Positions 39,229 to 48,080 are shown, counted from the stretch's first letter. The stretch is DNA of 64,000 bases from Symbiodinium sp. CCMP2592 (GCA_905221615.1 CAJNDT010001269.1:979565-1043564); one strand, 5' to 3'. Translations and numbers: made by a program. The notes: generated by a model from the sequence alone, not told the origin.

Positions 39229-39581
39229 CGCCTCCTCGAGACTAAAGTAAAGTACTTTATTCTCGTAAACTATATAACCCCTATACATGTACAGATGTGA
39301 GCTCACGCAGAAAGTTTTGCACGGCCGTGGAGAAAAGTTGCTGTGCAACAGATGCCTCCTATCTACAGCATCTCAAAAGTTGCGTCTGTGAAAAGTTCGT
39401 TGTGCTCGTTGTGCACGTGTCGTGTCTGCGCACGGCACATCAAAGTGCAGCGTGGCCCAAAAGTGGTTGGCCCATTAAAGTGCAGCAACCAAGGTAGGAC
39501 CAAACGTCAAAAAACCGTCGAAAAGTGTGCTTCAAAGATGGCCAACCATATAGGCGAAAAGTGCCATCGTCACAAAGTGGT

Positions 39582-40559
39582 TTAAAGCCGAGGCCTTGCC
39601 ATGGCCTGCCAAAGCTCCCGAGGGATAAAGTCCCAGGTCTGAGACTGCGTGGTGGCATCCCAAAGTTGCCGGTTGACTGGCAGGTGGAAAAGTCTCCACC
39701 ATGGCGAATCCTGTCGGCCCATAAGTGTGTTCAGAGCATCACACAAAAAGTATCCATCTCTGCCCGGGTGACAAAGTATCACCATTGACTGAAGCATGCA
39801 GCGCTGATCATCATTTGCAGAGTTGAGCAAAAGTTGCGAATCTCTTGGAACTGCTAAAAAGTAATCCAGATAACGGCGGTTCCATACTTGAAAAGTATTC
39901 GTCAGGTATTGGAAATACCTCAAAGTTGGGCGGAAGCCCACGGTGCAAAGTGCACCGACATTGGGATGTCGAATACCAGATCGAAGCTGTATGCTGAGGC
40001 CGAAACTGAAAAGTAAAAGTGCACTCCTGGGGCTCCAGGACCAGTTCCAATGGCCCTCCGACCAAAAGCTGTCGGCACCAGAAAAGTGCAAAGATCCACC
40101 CGAAAGTAGGGTCTGCATTTTCATATTCATCATAGCCACCGGAAAAGTTGTCCACAGCATAAAGTTGCAAAAGACCTGTGGTGAAAGTGTGGCCGGGACA
40201 CCCATCAGCATGGTCTGAAACACCCACTGAAAAGCCGTGGCTGCAAAGAGCACCTGCTCTGGTGGCGTGTAAAGTCCCGGGTGTTCTCTCCCAGGGAACA
40301 ACGTCTGCAAGATGCGTTCCAAAGTGAGTTGCTCACCAGGTGGAAAGTGCATCGGGTGCAGAGTGCCGGGCCTCCAAAGTTGCTCGACCTGTCTACCGTC
40401 AGCCAACATTTGCACAAAGTCGGTCGGATAGAAAGTCGACGCATATGTGCTAAAGTTGGCTTGGGGCCGAAAGTCGCCCGCAACATCTTCCAGCAAAGTG
40501 GTATTGTCCCCACCAGGACGAAAGCCGGGCGGAAAGTAGCCCTGGCTTTTTGGAGCCAT
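39582..40559 (-). CDS. Copia-1 second extra ORF (ORF-Y), unknown
   Basis: 325 residues from ATG 40559 (MAPKSQGYFPPGFRPGG). The frame is open further upstream, but the A of this ATG is also the last base of the previous ORF's TGA stop (TGATG), so coupled reinitiation is a natural reading. It has several aromatic and hydrophobic stretches (for example FCNFMLWTTFPVAMM) and ends in RELWQAMARPRL. No recognised domain. It lies between pol and the 3' LTR, where some LTR elements carry an envelope-like or other accessory gene. I have no sequence evidence that it is an envelope protein. Confidence 0.55.
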   Translation of the reverse strand: MAPKSQGYFPPGFRPGGDNTTLLEDVAGDFRPQANFSTYASTFYPTDFVQMLADGRQVEQLWRPGTLHPMHFPPGEQLTLERILQTLFPGREHPGLYTPPEQVLFAATAFQWVFQTMLMGVPATLSPQVFCNFMLWTTFPVAMMNMKMQTLLSGGSLHFSGADSFWSEGHWNWSWSPRSALLLFSFGLSIQLRSGIRHPNVGALCTVGFRPTLRYFQYLTNTFQVWNRRYLDYFLAVPRDSQLLLNSANDDQRCMLQSMVILCHPGRDGYFLCDALNTLMGRQDSPWWRLFHLPVNRQLWDATTQSQTWDFIPRELWQAMARPRL

Positions 40560-40948
40560 CACGGCTGTGGGTCTCGCCCAAAACCGAAAAGTCTCCGAAG
40601 GATGGCCCTCAAAGTCCTCCTTGCAAAGTTCACAACAGGGGGCCCGTACTCGATAATCCCAATTGCACCTGCGAAAATGCAAAGTGCAACGAAAAGGAAT
40701 AAGAAAAGTCCTTCAACCCACGGGGACAAAGGTCCTCTCTCCGGCTGCGGCGGCAGAGGCTGGCCGCAAACCTGAAAGTCCTGCGGGTTGAGAAGTGGAT
40801 CAATGTCCACCGTTGTATGGCCACCAAAGTGACCTGGCTCACGGCCCAAAGTGCGGCCGAAACCTTGCTGGCGATCCAGCGCTCTCTGGAGCAAAAGTCG
40901 GATCAACCGAATTTCTCCTGGAGAAAGTGGCAGCTCTGGCCCCTCCAT
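40559..40948 (-). CDS. Copia-1 first extra ORF (ORF-X), single-pass membrane protein
   Basis: 129 residues from ATG 40948. The N-terminal half is soluble (MEGPELPLSPGEIRLIRLLL). A clear hydrophobic segment GLFLFLFVALCIFAGAIGII follows at about residues 80-101, then a basic tail (RRTLRAILRRLFGFG). No signal peptide at the start. It ends in TGA overlapping the ATG of ORF-Y as TGATG. Function unknown. The position after pol and the membrane segment resemble accessory genes of some LTR elements, but that is analogy only. Confidence 0.55.
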   Translation of the reverse strand: MEGPELPLSPGEIRLIRLLLQRALDRQQGFGRTLGREPGHFGGHTTVDIDPLLNPQDFQVCGQPLPPQPERGPLSPWVEGLFLFLFVALCIFAGAIGIIEYGPPVVNFARRTLRAILRRLFGFGRDPQP

Positions 40949-41574
40949 CTTGAAAGTCTTGCAGAAAGTTGCAGTTGCAACAGAAAGTCAGAGAGCCATG
41001 GCACGCAAAGCGAGCAAAGGACCGAAGTAAAAGTGAAAACGGTTGCGGCGAAAAGGCGCAAAGTTAAAAACCAAAACCCACGACAAAACCCGAACACCCT
41101 GAACGGGAAAGTCAAGTGAGCTTACATATGTACATTAAAAGTGGTGCCGTTGCACCGAAAAACCATCATCGGAAAAGTCATCCACCATCAAGGTTTCACG
41201 GTAAAAGTTTCTTCCTTTTCGGAACGGAGAAAACGGAAAACAGAAAGATCATCTTCAAAGTTGGTTCCAGAAAATGAAAAGTTCCAGCGACGAGCGAAAG
41301 TCGAAGACATGTCGAGACTGCACAAGCAAGCAAAAGTACATGTCCGCAAAAGTACATGTCCGCAAGAACGTGATTCTCTCAGCTCTCAAAGTCTTCTTCT
41401 CTGATGGCGGTGCAAAGTATCCTTCGCGATGTACTTCGTAAGGACATCTGCTGGGTTCAAAGTCCCAAGAACTTTCTTGATCCTAACCATACCTCTTGCA
41501 CGTAAAGATATCGTAACTCAACGTGCTTCGTTTTACGGCTTGCGCCGAAACGTGAGGCAATGCTTTTGCCAACG
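40949..41574 (-). pseudogene. Copia-1 remnant of RNase H end, and non-coding spacer
   Basis: Just past the pol stop, other frames carry the missing C-terminal pol pieces: FTDSNVGKSIASRFGASRKT with KHVELRYLYVQE, then, after another shift, RIKKVLGTLNPADVLTKYIA. These are the end of a copia RNase H. The segment between DSDWAG and FTDSN, which should hold the SSAEAEY Glu, is absent, so about 60 codons are deleted. About 41100-40949 is spacer without a recognised ORF. Confidence 0.75.
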
Positions 41575-44289
41575 TTACTGTCTGTGAAAATCATGGCATC
41601 CTGCCCAATCGCTGTCAACAAAAATGTTGATATCTATTGCTTTGTGCTGCGGTGAAAGTGAGAGGGTTGGTTGCATTTTCTGCTCAAAGTGCTTTGTCCC
41701 TGCCAGGTACTTCAAAAGATGCTTCACCTTTGCTTCGTGTTCTGTGGTTGGTGCAGAAAGTCCTCGGCTCAACTCCTTGACAGCATACATGATGTCAGGG
41801 CGCACGCTGGAAAGCCACAAAAGTTGGCCCACAGCGCGCCGGTAGCGCTTGTGATCCTCAGGGTCCAAAGGTTCACAGTCGAGCTGCTTCCTCAAAGCAT
41901 CCGTTCCTGGCGCAAGTGCCTGCCGGCACTGTTTCAAACCGTAAAGCTCTAGCATCGTATCAATGTAGGATGGGCTCATTCCTACAGAGATGAAAGTGGA
42001 GGTGCGCTTCAGGTTGCGGCCTAGAAACGACGAACTCTGACCTTCATCCAAAGTACCTGTCACCTTAAGCAACAAGTCCTTCTGAAGATCCCGGATCAAA
42101 GTCGAAACATCAGCCCGCGAACCGAAAAACATCAAGTCATCCACATACGCCAGAACGTAAAGTTGCTTGCTGTCATGAACATAAAGGTTCGGGTCCGACT
42201 TCATGCGTCGAAAGCCGTTCTTCTCCATGACAGAGGCAAAGTGCTGCTGCCAAAGCTTAGGGCTGTGCTTAAGCCCGTAAAGGGCTTTCTTAAGCTTCCA
42301 CAAAGTGCGGCCCTCTGGATAGAATTCCAGAGGGGGAATGACATAAAAGTCACCGTCGACCAGGGCATGAAGAAATGCCGTCGAAATGTCTCCGATCGAG
42401 ATGTGCCATCCCTTCGCCACAGCCAAAGTCAACAACAGTCGAAGTGTGGTTAAGGACGGGGTTGAGGCGAAAGTCTCATCCTTGTCTTCCACAAGTTGAG
42501 TGTAACCTCTCCCCACAATCCTGCAGCGCACAGTCCCGTCAGGCTTGCGCACTTTAACCCACTTCGTGGAAATTGCAGACCGCAAAGTCTCCTCAGAGAC
42601 CGACTCAACTGAGACTTCGTCGAAAACATGAAAGTCACGCACCGACTTCATCTCTTTTGTCATGCCTGCAGCTTCCTCTTCACGTGTGAACTCGGTCTGG
42701 TACCAAATGTGCGGATTCTCAAGTGTCTTCATCAACAAAAGTTCTTTCTCATCTTGATTCACCGACACCGGTACTTCAAGGTCCTGCTTCGTTGTCACAG
42801 CAGAGACACGAAAGTCACACACGCGAAAGCGCTTCTTGGTCTTCGCAAAAGTTACGCTGGCCATTCTCTGCACCTTGCTTGTCCCAACAGGCAAAGTCTC
42901 CGACGTACGCTTTGTCGGAGAAGAAGCAGACGCCTCCTCAAGTCGAGGCCTTGTAGCCGCAGGTTGCGGTAAAGCTGCTTCTGTTGCGGACCGTGGTTGG
43001 CCCTGTGTCTGCTGGTCCAAAGTGACGTGTGGCGGCTCAAAAGTGTCAAGGTCAGGAGGCGTAGCCCAAGACTTCAAGTCCGACAAGTCTTCTCTTGGCG
43101 GCACTGCCTCTGGCTCAACACCGCTCAAGCCGTCACCAAGCAAGTCTTCAACTTCTTGCAAAGCTTCCGGTGCAAGTGGCTCAGTCGACTCGTGCTGCTC
43201 AAAGTTCGAAAGGTCTGCTGCTGTCGCCTCCTCGGACCGCTTGGCTTGAGGAAAGACAAAAGTGTCCGTCTCAGCCTTCGAACCGGTGGGGTCCCAAGGG
43301 CGCGCAGAGATCGACTGCAAAAGGGCAAGGTCGGCTTGCCGGGAGGGCGGGTGGCGCTTGACACTGCGGGTCTTGAAGACTCCAGTGGCGTCAGCAACAA
43401 AGTGCTGATCAGACTCAGTGTCCTTGCCAAGCCAAACACCAGGCACAAAAGCTGCACGACCCTTCTGCGGATGCGGCTTGCGGAAAAGTACTGTCTCTCC
43501 AAAGCGACAGATAAAGCCGGCATATTTCTTACGCCAGCGCCGCTCAAAAGCCGTCGTTCCTTCCGCGTTGCAAAGGTAACGGTTCACAAGCCACTGCGCG
43601 TGACGAGCCAGCCAAGTAAACAAAGCTGAGTGCACCGAAAGGTCAACGTCGTAGCGCTCAAGGATCTCAAGGCGCAAAGCCTTGATCTGTCCGTACAAAG
43701 TGGCTTGCATGTTACCCACGCTGCCTTGCGCTTGCTTCCAACCGACGGGCGTCTTCCGAAAGGAAAGTCCACCAACCTCACCAGTGACAGAAGTTGCAAT
43801 AGCGAGGAGGGCGGGTTCGGGGTCCGCTTGCAACACACCGAAAGTTCTGCCCGTTTCAAGCACAAAGCGACGAAGTTCAGCCTGTGAATAAGGTGTGCGG
43901 GCCTTGGTGGGGATCACAACAGAAAGTGCCATGCCCGAAAGAACATCGACAACATTCAAAATCGTGATCTGTTCCTCACCAGGCTTGTCGCCAAGAAAGC
44001 TAAAGTCCATCTGCAGCACAGGCTGCTTCAGGGAAAGTCTGCGACTCTTAGCCTGCTTGCTCTTGGAACGCACACAAATTTCACACCAGGACTTAAAAGG
44101 CAAGTGCGTCAACTCGTGTTCAAGCCGCTCCGTCAAAGTTGGCTCGCCCGGTTGCTTAAGTCCGCGAGGGCGATGCGCAACGTAGTCCGGAGCTTCCGGC
44201 TCGCACTCAACAAGTTGCAAGTCTGCCTTCTCAAAGCAAGTGGCTCCGACAAAAGGAGAGCTGATCAAGTGGCGCCGCGCTTGCGCCAA
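41575..44289 (-). CDS. Copia-1 pol: integrase and reverse transcriptase, truncated RNase H
   Basis: About 904 codons; there is no ATG at the left end (TTG 44289, with TGA just upstream), so expression needs a frame change inside the 25-base overlap with gag. Integrase zinc-binding HELTHLPFKSWCEIC is followed by the core: QMDFSFLGD and VLQADPEP carry the two Asp. Where the Glu is expected the sequence reads QGSVGNMQATLYGQ, with Gly. RT has WVKVRKPDGTVRCRIVGRGY, DISTAFLHA, KKALYGLKHSP and catalytic YVDDLMFFG (about 42120-42155). RNase H stops right after VDSDWAGCHD at a TAA. Integration and RNase H functions of this copy are therefore doubtful. Confidence 0.9.
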   Translation of the reverse strand: MAQARRHLISSPFVGATCFEKADLQLVECEPEAPDYVAHRPRGLKQPGEPTLTERLEHELTHLPFKSWCEICVRSKSKQAKSRRLSLKQPVLQMDFSFLGDKPGEEQITILNVVDVLSGMALSVVIPTKARTPYSQAELRRFVLETGRTFGVLQADPEPALLAIATSVTGEVGGLSFRKTPVGWKQAQGSVGNMQATLYGQIKALRLEILERYDVDLSVHSALFTWLARHAQWLVNRYLCNAEGTTAFERRWRKKYAGFICRFGETVLFRKPHPQKGRAAFVPGVWLGKDTESDQHFVADATGVFKTRSVKRHPPSRQADLALLQSISARPWDPTGSKAETDTFVFPQAKRSEEATAADLSNFEQHESTEPLAPEALQEVEDLLGDGLSGVEPEAVPPREDLSDLKSWATPPDLDTFEPPHVTLDQQTQGQPRSATEAALPQPAATRPRLEEASASSPTKRTSETLPVGTSKVQRMASVTFAKTKKRFRVCDFRVSAVTTKQDLEVPVSVNQDEKELLLMKTLENPHIWYQTEFTREEEAAGMTKEMKSVRDFHVFDEVSVESVSEETLRSAISTKWVKVRKPDGTVRCRIVGRGYTQLVEDKDETFASTPSLTTLRLLLTLAVAKGWHISIGDISTAFLHALVDGDFYVIPPLEFYPEGRTLWKLKKALYGLKHSPKLWQQHFASVMEKNGFRRMKSDPNLYVHDSKQLYVLAYVDDLMFFGSRADVSTLIRDLQKDLLLKVTGTLDEGQSSSFLGRNLKRTSTFISVGMSPSYIDTMLELYGLKQCRQALAPGTDALRKQLDCEPLDPEDHKRYRRAVGQLLWLSSVRPDIMYAVKELSRGLSAPTTEHEAKVKHLLKYLAGTKHFEQKMQPTLSLSPQHKAIDINIFVDSDWAGCHDFHRQ

Positions 44290-47099
44290 TTGTCAGCGTG
44301 CCAAAAGGGCACCTCTTCCGTGTCTGGCCTCACAACCAAAGTCATGCGACCGTCGCCAAGCTGCTCTTCAAAGTGCGGACCCTCAGGCACAAAAAGTGTG
44401 TTCCGCTGTTCGTAGTGGACACGCACCCAGCAAGACGGAAAGTCAAGCCACAAGTCGTGCGTGTACGGCTGGCCTGTTGCCGGGTCCTTCTCCAAAAGTT
44501 GTTCAAGCAAAGCCTTTCGAAAGTCTTCCAGCGTTCCTGAAGAGGTCTGCTCAAGGCGCAGACGGAAAGTGTCCTCGGTGCTTTGCTCCTTGAGGCCTTT
44601 AGTGGGTTGCTTGAAAAGTGGTTGTGGGGCCTCTGCTAAAGGTTCCTGCTGCTGTTCAAGTGGTTGTGGTTTGCGTGCAGGTGTGGGTTCAGGTAAAGTT
44701 GTCTGTTTTCCAACCAGCTTGCGGCCAGTGGGCTTGGAGGAAAGTTTAAAAACAGTCTTGCCAACAAAACGTTCAGAAGCTGGGCCCTTTGGGTTAGCTA
44801 CCTTACGCCAGTTGTCGGTGAAAGTCTCTTTTCCGCCATCTGCGTACTCAAAGTAGGTTACGCGTTCGTCTGAAAGGTCCTTCAGTTCTACAGGGCGATC
44901 TTTCGTCCCTTCGGGAGAAAAGAAAGTAGCTCTCGCTCTTTTGTGTATGCGGGTCAAAGTATTACCCGAGAGCTCCCATTTATCAATGTGATACTGGACG
45001 ACAGGCTTAAAAACTCGGGCCACAATGGTACCTTGGGCGCTCTGTGTGTGAAAAGTGTTACACACAACCTCAAACTCTTCCCGGTTGAAAGGTGCCAAAG
45101 TGGGCCTCAAGAAAAGAAGTGAACCATGCCTAGGGATGGGCACCTTGTGTCCATCCGGTGTTTCCAAAGTGTTCGCCTTCTTAGAAGAAAGGTTCACGTC
45201 AAAGCCTGACCTCAAAAGTCTGCCAACGGACACCACACAGTAGGGAACGTCGCAAACGTAGAAGTGTAAGAAACAGGGCTGGCCCTCAAAGTCAACCTTC
45301 ACAAGTCTCCTTCCAAAGACCGTCAAAGGCTGACCTGAAATGCTCCTCAAAGGTGGAGCCTTACCTGTAAGTGGCAGAAGTGGCCACTCTGAGGCAAAGT
45401 CCTTCGGGCAACAGTGAGTTGCAGCACCTGAATCAAAGAGGATCCACGGCTCGGTGTCCTCCAAAGTCGAAGCAATCAAATGCTCCTCCAAAGCAACATC
45501 CTTGAAAGTCGTATTCAAATTCTGAAGACCAAGATCCCCAACACTGAAAAGTCGTTGGTTCTCATCCGTGCGACCATTCAAGGAGAAAGTCTCAAGCGGT
45601 GCCATACAGGCCGTAGGCTCAAAGTTCTCACACTCTCCGAAACCACCAAAGCTGAAGTCTACAACTCCGTTCGTCATCCCATCAACTCTGAAAGTGTTCC
45701 CCAAACCAATGTTGCCGAGAACAACAGCCGACATGAGCAAAGTGCTCGGGCTGATGCTTGCTTTAGCCTTAGGCTTGGCTTTGGGGGTTGAAAGTCCAGG
45801 TGATCCTTGCAAAGTCACAGCCGACACGGGCAAAGTTGCCGCGCCGCTTGACGAGGAAGCCTCTTCCTTGGGCTTCGCCAAAGTTTCGGCCTTCGCCGAA
45901 GGAGCAGCCTCTGAAGGCCAAACTTCTGAAGTAAAGTCCGAAGACCAACCCCAAGGGTCAACATCCCAGGACCAAGCATCCCAAGACCAAAGTTGATCAT
46001 CCCAAGTCTGATCCCAACTGTTAGGGTCGTTGTAAAGTTCCGTCACTGCGTTGATCGCCCAATCTGACCAATCGTCCTCACCAAAGTGAGACCAATCTCC
46101 TGTGTCCTCCGACGGGTAAAGTTCTTCACCTTCAACAGCTGAAACACGGTTCAAAGGACAGTTGCTCGAAAAGTGACCTGTCTTACCACACGTCCAGCAA
46201 ACCGAAGTAGAACTTGAAGTGGGCTTTCCTTTTCCTTTTCCTCTTCCTTTTCCTTTCATCATAAAGTTCCAATGCTGTCCTCCTTTTCCAAACGACTTCG
46301 AAAAGTCCTTTCCTTTTCCTTTTCCTTTCTTTCCTTTTCCTTTCCACAAAGCTGCCGCTAAGGCACCAATGTCCATGGGAGCCGAAGCTCCACCAGCAAA
46401 AGTTGCATTCGCCGAAGTTTGTGCAACTGGGTTCATCAAAGGTCGTGATCTGTGATACTCAAGGATAACTTCTCGAACCTGAGCATAAGTCGCCAAAGTT
46501 TGGGCATTCAACCTAAGGTGTTGTTGTAAAGCTCCAGAAGTCTTGTTCAGCAAAGTTGCAACAAGAACACCATCAGGCAAAGGTTGTCCTGCTTGTCGTT
46601 CGTATCTACTCTTGATTGTTTCCCAAACATTAAAGTCCTGCTCAAAGGTTGCTGGGTTGAACTTAAAGTCCAACAGCTGCGTCAAAAGTGACGTGCTCCG
46701 CGTGGCTCCTGGCAGCGAGAACTTCTTGTAAAGTCTCCTCCAGGTCTCGAAACCGTTCGAATCCTCATTCTGCCGAACAACAAGTTTCGCCGAATCTTTC
46801 ACAAGTTGAGAAATCAGGTAATGTAGTTTTCGGGAGAAAAGTACTCGGTTGGCGGTCTGTTCCGGGTCTGCATCACCTGTGTCCAAAGTGACTGTTAGAT
46901 CAGCATCTGTAAAGTCACCTTGCGCTGCCGTTCGCATTTCGGCATTGTCCATCAAAGTCACAGCACCTACCTCGAACATCGAAATGCACGCTTTAAAGTT
47001 CCATGACCATTCTTCCCAGTCTGCTGGGTTCCCAGAGAAAGTCTCTGGCAGAGGAAGCCGAAGCTTTCCTGTAAAGTTGTCTTCACCTCCTAGTGCCAT
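44265..47099 (-). CDS. Copia-1 gag and protease
   Basis: 944 residues from ATG 47099, 43 bases after the 5' LTR. Gag core begins LPETFSGNPADWEEWSWNFK. The Gly/Lys-rich stretch (KGKGKKGKGKGKD) precedes one CCHC zinc knuckle, CWTCGKTGHFSSNCP (46155-46199). After a Trp/Asp/Ser-rich spacer comes the aspartic protease WILFDSGAATHCCP (about 45408-45440). The C-terminal 300 residues are Pro/Gln/Lys-rich. The ORF ends in the other frame, with 25 bases of overlap to pol. Gag would build the particle and package element RNA; the protease would process the polyprotein. Confidence 0.9.
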   Translation of the reverse strand: MALGGEDNFTGKLRLPLPETFSGNPADWEEWSWNFKACISMFEVGAVTLMDNAEMRTAAQGDFTDADLTVTLDTGDADPEQTANRVLFSRKLHYLISQLVKDSAKLVVRQNEDSNGFETWRRLYKKFSLPGATRSTSLLTQLLDFKFNPATFEQDFNVWETIKSRYERQAGQPLPDGVLVATLLNKTSGALQQHLRLNAQTLATYAQVREVILEYHRSRPLMNPVAQTSANATFAGGASAPMDIGALAAALWKGKGKKGKGKGKDFSKSFGKGGQHWNFMMKGKGRGKGKGKPTSSSTSVCWTCGKTGHFSSNCPLNRVSAVEGEELYPSEDTGDWSHFGEDDWSDWAINAVTELYNDPNSWDQTWDDQLWSWDAWSWDVDPWGWSSDFTSEVWPSEAAPSAKAETLAKPKEEASSSSGAATLPVSAVTLQGSPGLSTPKAKPKAKASISPSTLLMSAVVLGNIGLGNTFRVDGMTNGVVDFSFGGFGECENFEPTACMAPLETFSLNGRTDENQRLFSVGDLGLQNLNTTFKDVALEEHLIASTLEDTEPWILFDSGAATHCCPKDFASEWPLLPLTGKAPPLRSISGQPLTVFGRRLVKVDFEGQPCFLHFYVCDVPYCVVSVGRLLRSGFDVNLSSKKANTLETPDGHKVPIPRHGSLLFLRPTLAPFNREEFEVVCNTFHTQSAQGTIVARVFKPVVQYHIDKWELSGNTLTRIHKRARATFFSPEGTKDRPVELKDLSDERVTYFEYADGGKETFTDNWRKVANPKGPASERFVGKTVFKLSSKPTGRKLVGKQTTLPEPTPARKPQPLEQQQEPLAEAPQPLFKQPTKGLKEQSTEDTFRLRLEQTSSGTLEDFRKALLEQLLEKDPATGQPYTHDLWLDFPSCWVRVHYEQRNTLFVPEGPHFEEQLGDGRMTLVVRPDTEEVPFWHADNWRKRGAT

Positions 47100-47124
47100 G
47101 TCGTTCTACCAAAGTTCCGTGGAG

Positions 47125-47142
47125 CTTTCAGCTCCGCTACCA
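47125..47142 (-). promoter_or_regulatory. Copia-1 primer-binding site
   Basis: Directly after the 5' LTR the sense strand reads TGGTAGCGGAGCTGAAAG. TGGTAGCGGAG is one base from TGGTAGCAGAG, the complement of animal initiator tRNA-Met 3' ends, so a tRNA-Met primer is likely. Confidence 0.75.
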
Positions 47143-47326
47143 TGCGAAAGTATATTAGTCCAGAATGCGCACCAAACTACCCTAAAGTAATTCCGTGCAC
47201 AAGCTCACACGACTGAGACCAAAGTAGCCCTGAAGTTCAGCGGCGCCTTTTCCGGTAGGGCAAAGTGGTCTTGAGCCAACGAAGGTTAGCAAAGTCTGGG
47301 GGAGAAAGGGAGGTGTTATTTTCACA
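47143..47326 (-). repeat. Copia-1 5' LTR
   Basis: 184 bases, 183 identical to the 3' LTR. In sense it runs TGTGAAAATAACACC...ATACTTTCGCA. It must hold the promoter and polyadenylation signals, which I cannot pinpoint. Confidence 0.95.
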
Positions 47327-47375
47327 CACACACACACACACACACACCGTACATACATACATACGTACGCAGGCA
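47327..47375. repeat. CA/CATA microsatellite, right side of the Copia-1 insertion
   Basis: CACAC target duplication followed by the rest of the CA run and CATA units. Confidence 0.9.
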
Positions 47376-47659
47376 TTCACTCACACGCACATATGTGTGT
47401 GCAAACATGAATGTACATGTAATTATTGACCAACTTGCACCATCTTATGACGGAAGGGTGCGGAACGAGGAAGCAAATTGTCGACAGTAGCGTCGAAATC
47501 AGTATCGCCATATCTGGAAAGGACATATGTAAATTCACAAAACCAAAGCAGCAAAAAACACAGCAGACGCTACAGTGTAGAAGCATGTGCACAAACTAGA
47601 AGAAACAGGCGAGCCAACAAAAACAAACCAATACCAAGCAAAGCAACGTTTCAGAGCGA

Positions 47660-48080
47660 GTAGCTATTAAGAATATGCGTAGCAGTATCCGTAGGAGTAT
47701 TAACACTATACTAGTACTAGTTTTTGCATTAGCATTCGTACGCTTCTACATATGGGTATTCGTATCAAGATTACTCTTAACATGAGCAACTTCGAGTTCG
47801 CCTGAACATGAGTATTCGTCGTAGCATTAGATTAGCATAACAGCATAACTATGAATGATAGTTTTCGTATTAATATTATCATAATCCGTTTTACTATCGG
47901 TATTGCTATGAGTTTTAGTACCCGTAAGATTATTAGTATTCAATCTAGTATCAATGTTAGTACTAGTATCAGAATATTTTCAATTACTAGCATTAGGAAT
48001 ATTTGTATAGATGTGAGTATGTTCGCATGCATGTTCGTAGGACTAAAAATCTTGATATTCGTATTGGTGCTGATTCTAGT
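47660..48080. repeat. Degenerate triplet-periodic AT-rich tract
   Basis: A loose repeat of ATT, AGT, CGT, GTT and AGC triplets with T favoured at every third base, for example GTATTCGTATTAGTACTAG. It gives Ile/Ser/Arg/Val-rich open frames that I regard as by-products. GC content is clearly lower than in the neighbours. Confidence 0.6.

Larger units (their letters stand above)
39045..47326 (-). mobile_element. Copia-1: complete Ty1/copia-like LTR retrotransposon
   Basis: 8282 bases on the minus strand: 5' LTR 47143-47326, primer-binding site 47125-47142, gag-protease 44265-47099, integrase-RT-partial RNase H 41575-44289, two further ORFs (40559-40948 and 39582-40559) and the 3' LTR. The LTRs differ by one base, so the insertion is recent. 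Yet the RNase H region has a deletion and frame breaks, so this copy was probably mobilised in trans or damaged after insertion. AAAGT (ACTTT in sense) occurs about once per 36 bases throughout: I counted 27 in 39781-40740. Confidence 0.95.

Noticed and set aside
39582-40948. Calling ORF-X/ORF-Y an envelope gene
   Set aside because: Only the position and one membrane segment agree; there is no signal peptide, cleavage site or fusion-peptide pattern that I can recognise.
42163-43629. Plus-strand ORFs of 96-210 codons inside Copia-1
   Set aside because: They lie opposite integrase and RT motifs on the minus strand and have no domain of their own.
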